From: Yimella sp.
GTDB taxonomy: Bacteria; Actinomycetota; Actinomycetes; Actinomycetales; Dermatophilaceae
Assembly: GCA_030150425.1 (NCBI GenBank)
Contig: JASLFY010000314.1
Span: 1 to 8,196, forward strand
Reading direction: 5' to 3'
Length of the DNA: 8,196 nucleotides
Numbering within the stretch: the first letter of the stretch is position 1; every line of letters starts with the position of its first letter. The position numbers were made by a program, and so were the translations under genes. Below the pieces are notes generated by a model, which had not been told where the DNA came from, searched no databases, and saw only the letters and a program-made list of their open reading frames with translations. This document shows, in pieces, positions 7,254-8,196 of this stretch.

Positions 7254-8161
7254 GAGTTCTTCCCCCGGTCCATCAGGCGTACCTGCACGATCGTGATCAG
7301 CAGCAGGATGACGAACATGATCGTGGCGATGGTGGCGCCGTAGCCGGCCCGCTGGTTGACGAACGTCTCCTGGTAGACCTGATAGACGAGGGTCGTCGTC
7401 GAGTAACCCTGCGGGCCGCCGCGGGTCATCACGTTGATGATGTCGAACACCTGCACGGAGTTGAGCAACACAGTGATCGACAGGAAGTACGTCGTCGGCC
7501 GCAGCTGCGGCAGCAACACCTTCGTGAACCGACTCCACGCCGACGCGCCGTCGATCTCGGCGGCCTCGTCCAGATCGGCCCGGCGCCCCTGCAGCGCGGC
7601 GAGGTAGATGACGAAGGTGTAGCCGAGGTTCTTCCAGATGTACGTCACCGTCACCATGAACAGCGCCCACCGGGGCTCCTGGTAGAAGTCCGGCGCGGTC
7701 CACCCGACGCGGTGCATCAGGTCGCGGACCAGCCCGAAGTTGGGGTCGAAGACGAACTGGAAGGCGATGCCGATCGCCGCACCGGAGATGACGAACGGGG
7801 CGAACAGCGCCGAGCGTACGAGGTTGCGGCCGTGCAGTTTCCGGTCCAGCAGCAGCGCGAGCCCCAGCCCGAGGGCCATCGACAGACCCACCGTCGCGAC
7901 GGTGAAGATCAGCGTGTTGAGCAACACCTGGTGGGAGTTCGGGTCGTGCAGCCACTCGGTGTAGTTCGAGAACCCGACGTACTTCGCGTACGGCGCCGAC
8001 AGGTTCCAACTGGTGAACGACAGCCGGATGTTGTCGACCAACGGCCGGTAGTTGAAGACGATCAGCAGGATCAGGTTCGGCAGCAGCAACGCGGCCGCCA
8101 ACAACCACTCACCGGTCGCGCGACCCCGGCGGCGCGGCGGTGGGCCGACCGGCTCGGGCAT
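7250..8161 (-). CDS. ugpA: ABC importer permease, UgpA/MalF type
   Basis: This is the first membrane subunit of the importer, 303 residues from the ATG at 8161. A basic, proline-rich N-terminus (PPPRRRGR) precedes six hydrophobic helices. The EAA loop DEAAEIDGASAWSRFTKVLLP (about 198-218) is the ATPase contact. FNYRPLVDNIRLSFTSWNL, IWKNLGYTFVIYLAALQ and FDIINVMTRGGPQGYSTTTLVY are characteristic of UgpA-type permeases. GGAG lies 6 bases before ATG 8161 and only 3 before an adjacent GTG at 8164, so ATG is favoured. However, the frame has no stop up to the window edge at 8196 and those codons keep G/C third positions, so a start further upstream is possible. It overlaps ugpE by four bases. The operon promoter is outside the window. 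Confidence 0.9.
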   Translation of the reverse strand: MPEPVGPPPRRRGRATGEWLLAAALLLPNLILLIVFNYRPLVDNIRLSFTSWNLSAPYAKYVGFSNYTEWLHDPNSHQVLLNTLIFTVATVGLSMALGLGLALLLDRKLHGRNLVRSALFAPFVISGAAIGIAFQFVFDPNFGLVRDLMHRVGWTAPDFYQEPRWALFMVTVTYIWKNLGYTFVIYLAALQGRRADLDEAAEIDGASAWSRFTKVLLPQLRPTTYFLSITVLLNSVQVFDIINVMTRGGPQGYSTTTLVYQVYQETFVNQRAGYGATIATIMFVILLLITIVQVRLMDRGKNS

Positions 8162-8196
8162 CACGAACTCCGCGTCGGAGGGCGCGCTCGCAGTGG

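Noticed and set aside
6393..8108. Reading ugpE as a 571-residue protein
   Set aside because: The first part is the shadow of ugpA in another frame. Real UgpE homology begins just after the GTG that overlaps the ugpA stop.

Overview
This window is GC-rich DNA with strong G/C preference at third codon positions. GTG starts occur alongside ATG, genes are packed with 1-25 base gaps or short overlaps, and the gene content is actinobacterial: a short-N-terminus cytochrome bd operon without a CydX-type small subunit, and an ABC transporter in the mycobacterial ugpAEBC order. I place it in Actinomycetota; nothing in the window fixes a genus.

Layout. Positions 1-3264 (minus strand) hold a respiratory operon in transcription order cydA, cydB, cydD. 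CydA and CydB form the cytochrome bd quinol oxidase of the plasma membrane. CydD is half of the CydDC ABC transporter needed to assemble that oxidase; it runs off the left edge after 212 codons. Positions 3265-3345 are an 81-base divergent intergenic region with two identical 8-base palindromes (TAGTACTA) 15 bases apart. They sit over my best predicted cydA -10 and start site, so they look like a repressor operator. On the plus strand, 3346-3888 encodes a LOG-family (TIGR00730) nucleoside-monophosphate phosphoribohydrolase that may be translated from a leaderless mRNA.

Positions 3881-3948 form a 33-base-pair, almost perfect inverted repeat with only TT between the arms. It begins inside the last codons of the LOG gene and ends 9 bases beyond the convergent ugpC stop, so it is most likely a two-way terminator. 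Positions 3958-8196 (minus strand) hold the import operon, in transcription order ugpA, ugpE (two permeases), ugpB (lipoprotein binding protein) and ugpC (ATPase). By family resemblance it imports glycerophosphodiesters such as glycerophosphocholine. The promoter of that operon lies beyond the right edge.

The two operons have unrelated jobs, terminal oxidation at low oxygen versus scavenging of phospholipid head-group products, and are separated by the LOG gene. The window is mostly ordinary chromosome and I see no new multi-gene system. The observations most worth a check are the twin palindromic operator, the very long convergent hairpin, and a tyrosine in UgpB at a position where, from memory, mycobacterial UgpB has a specificity-determining leucine.
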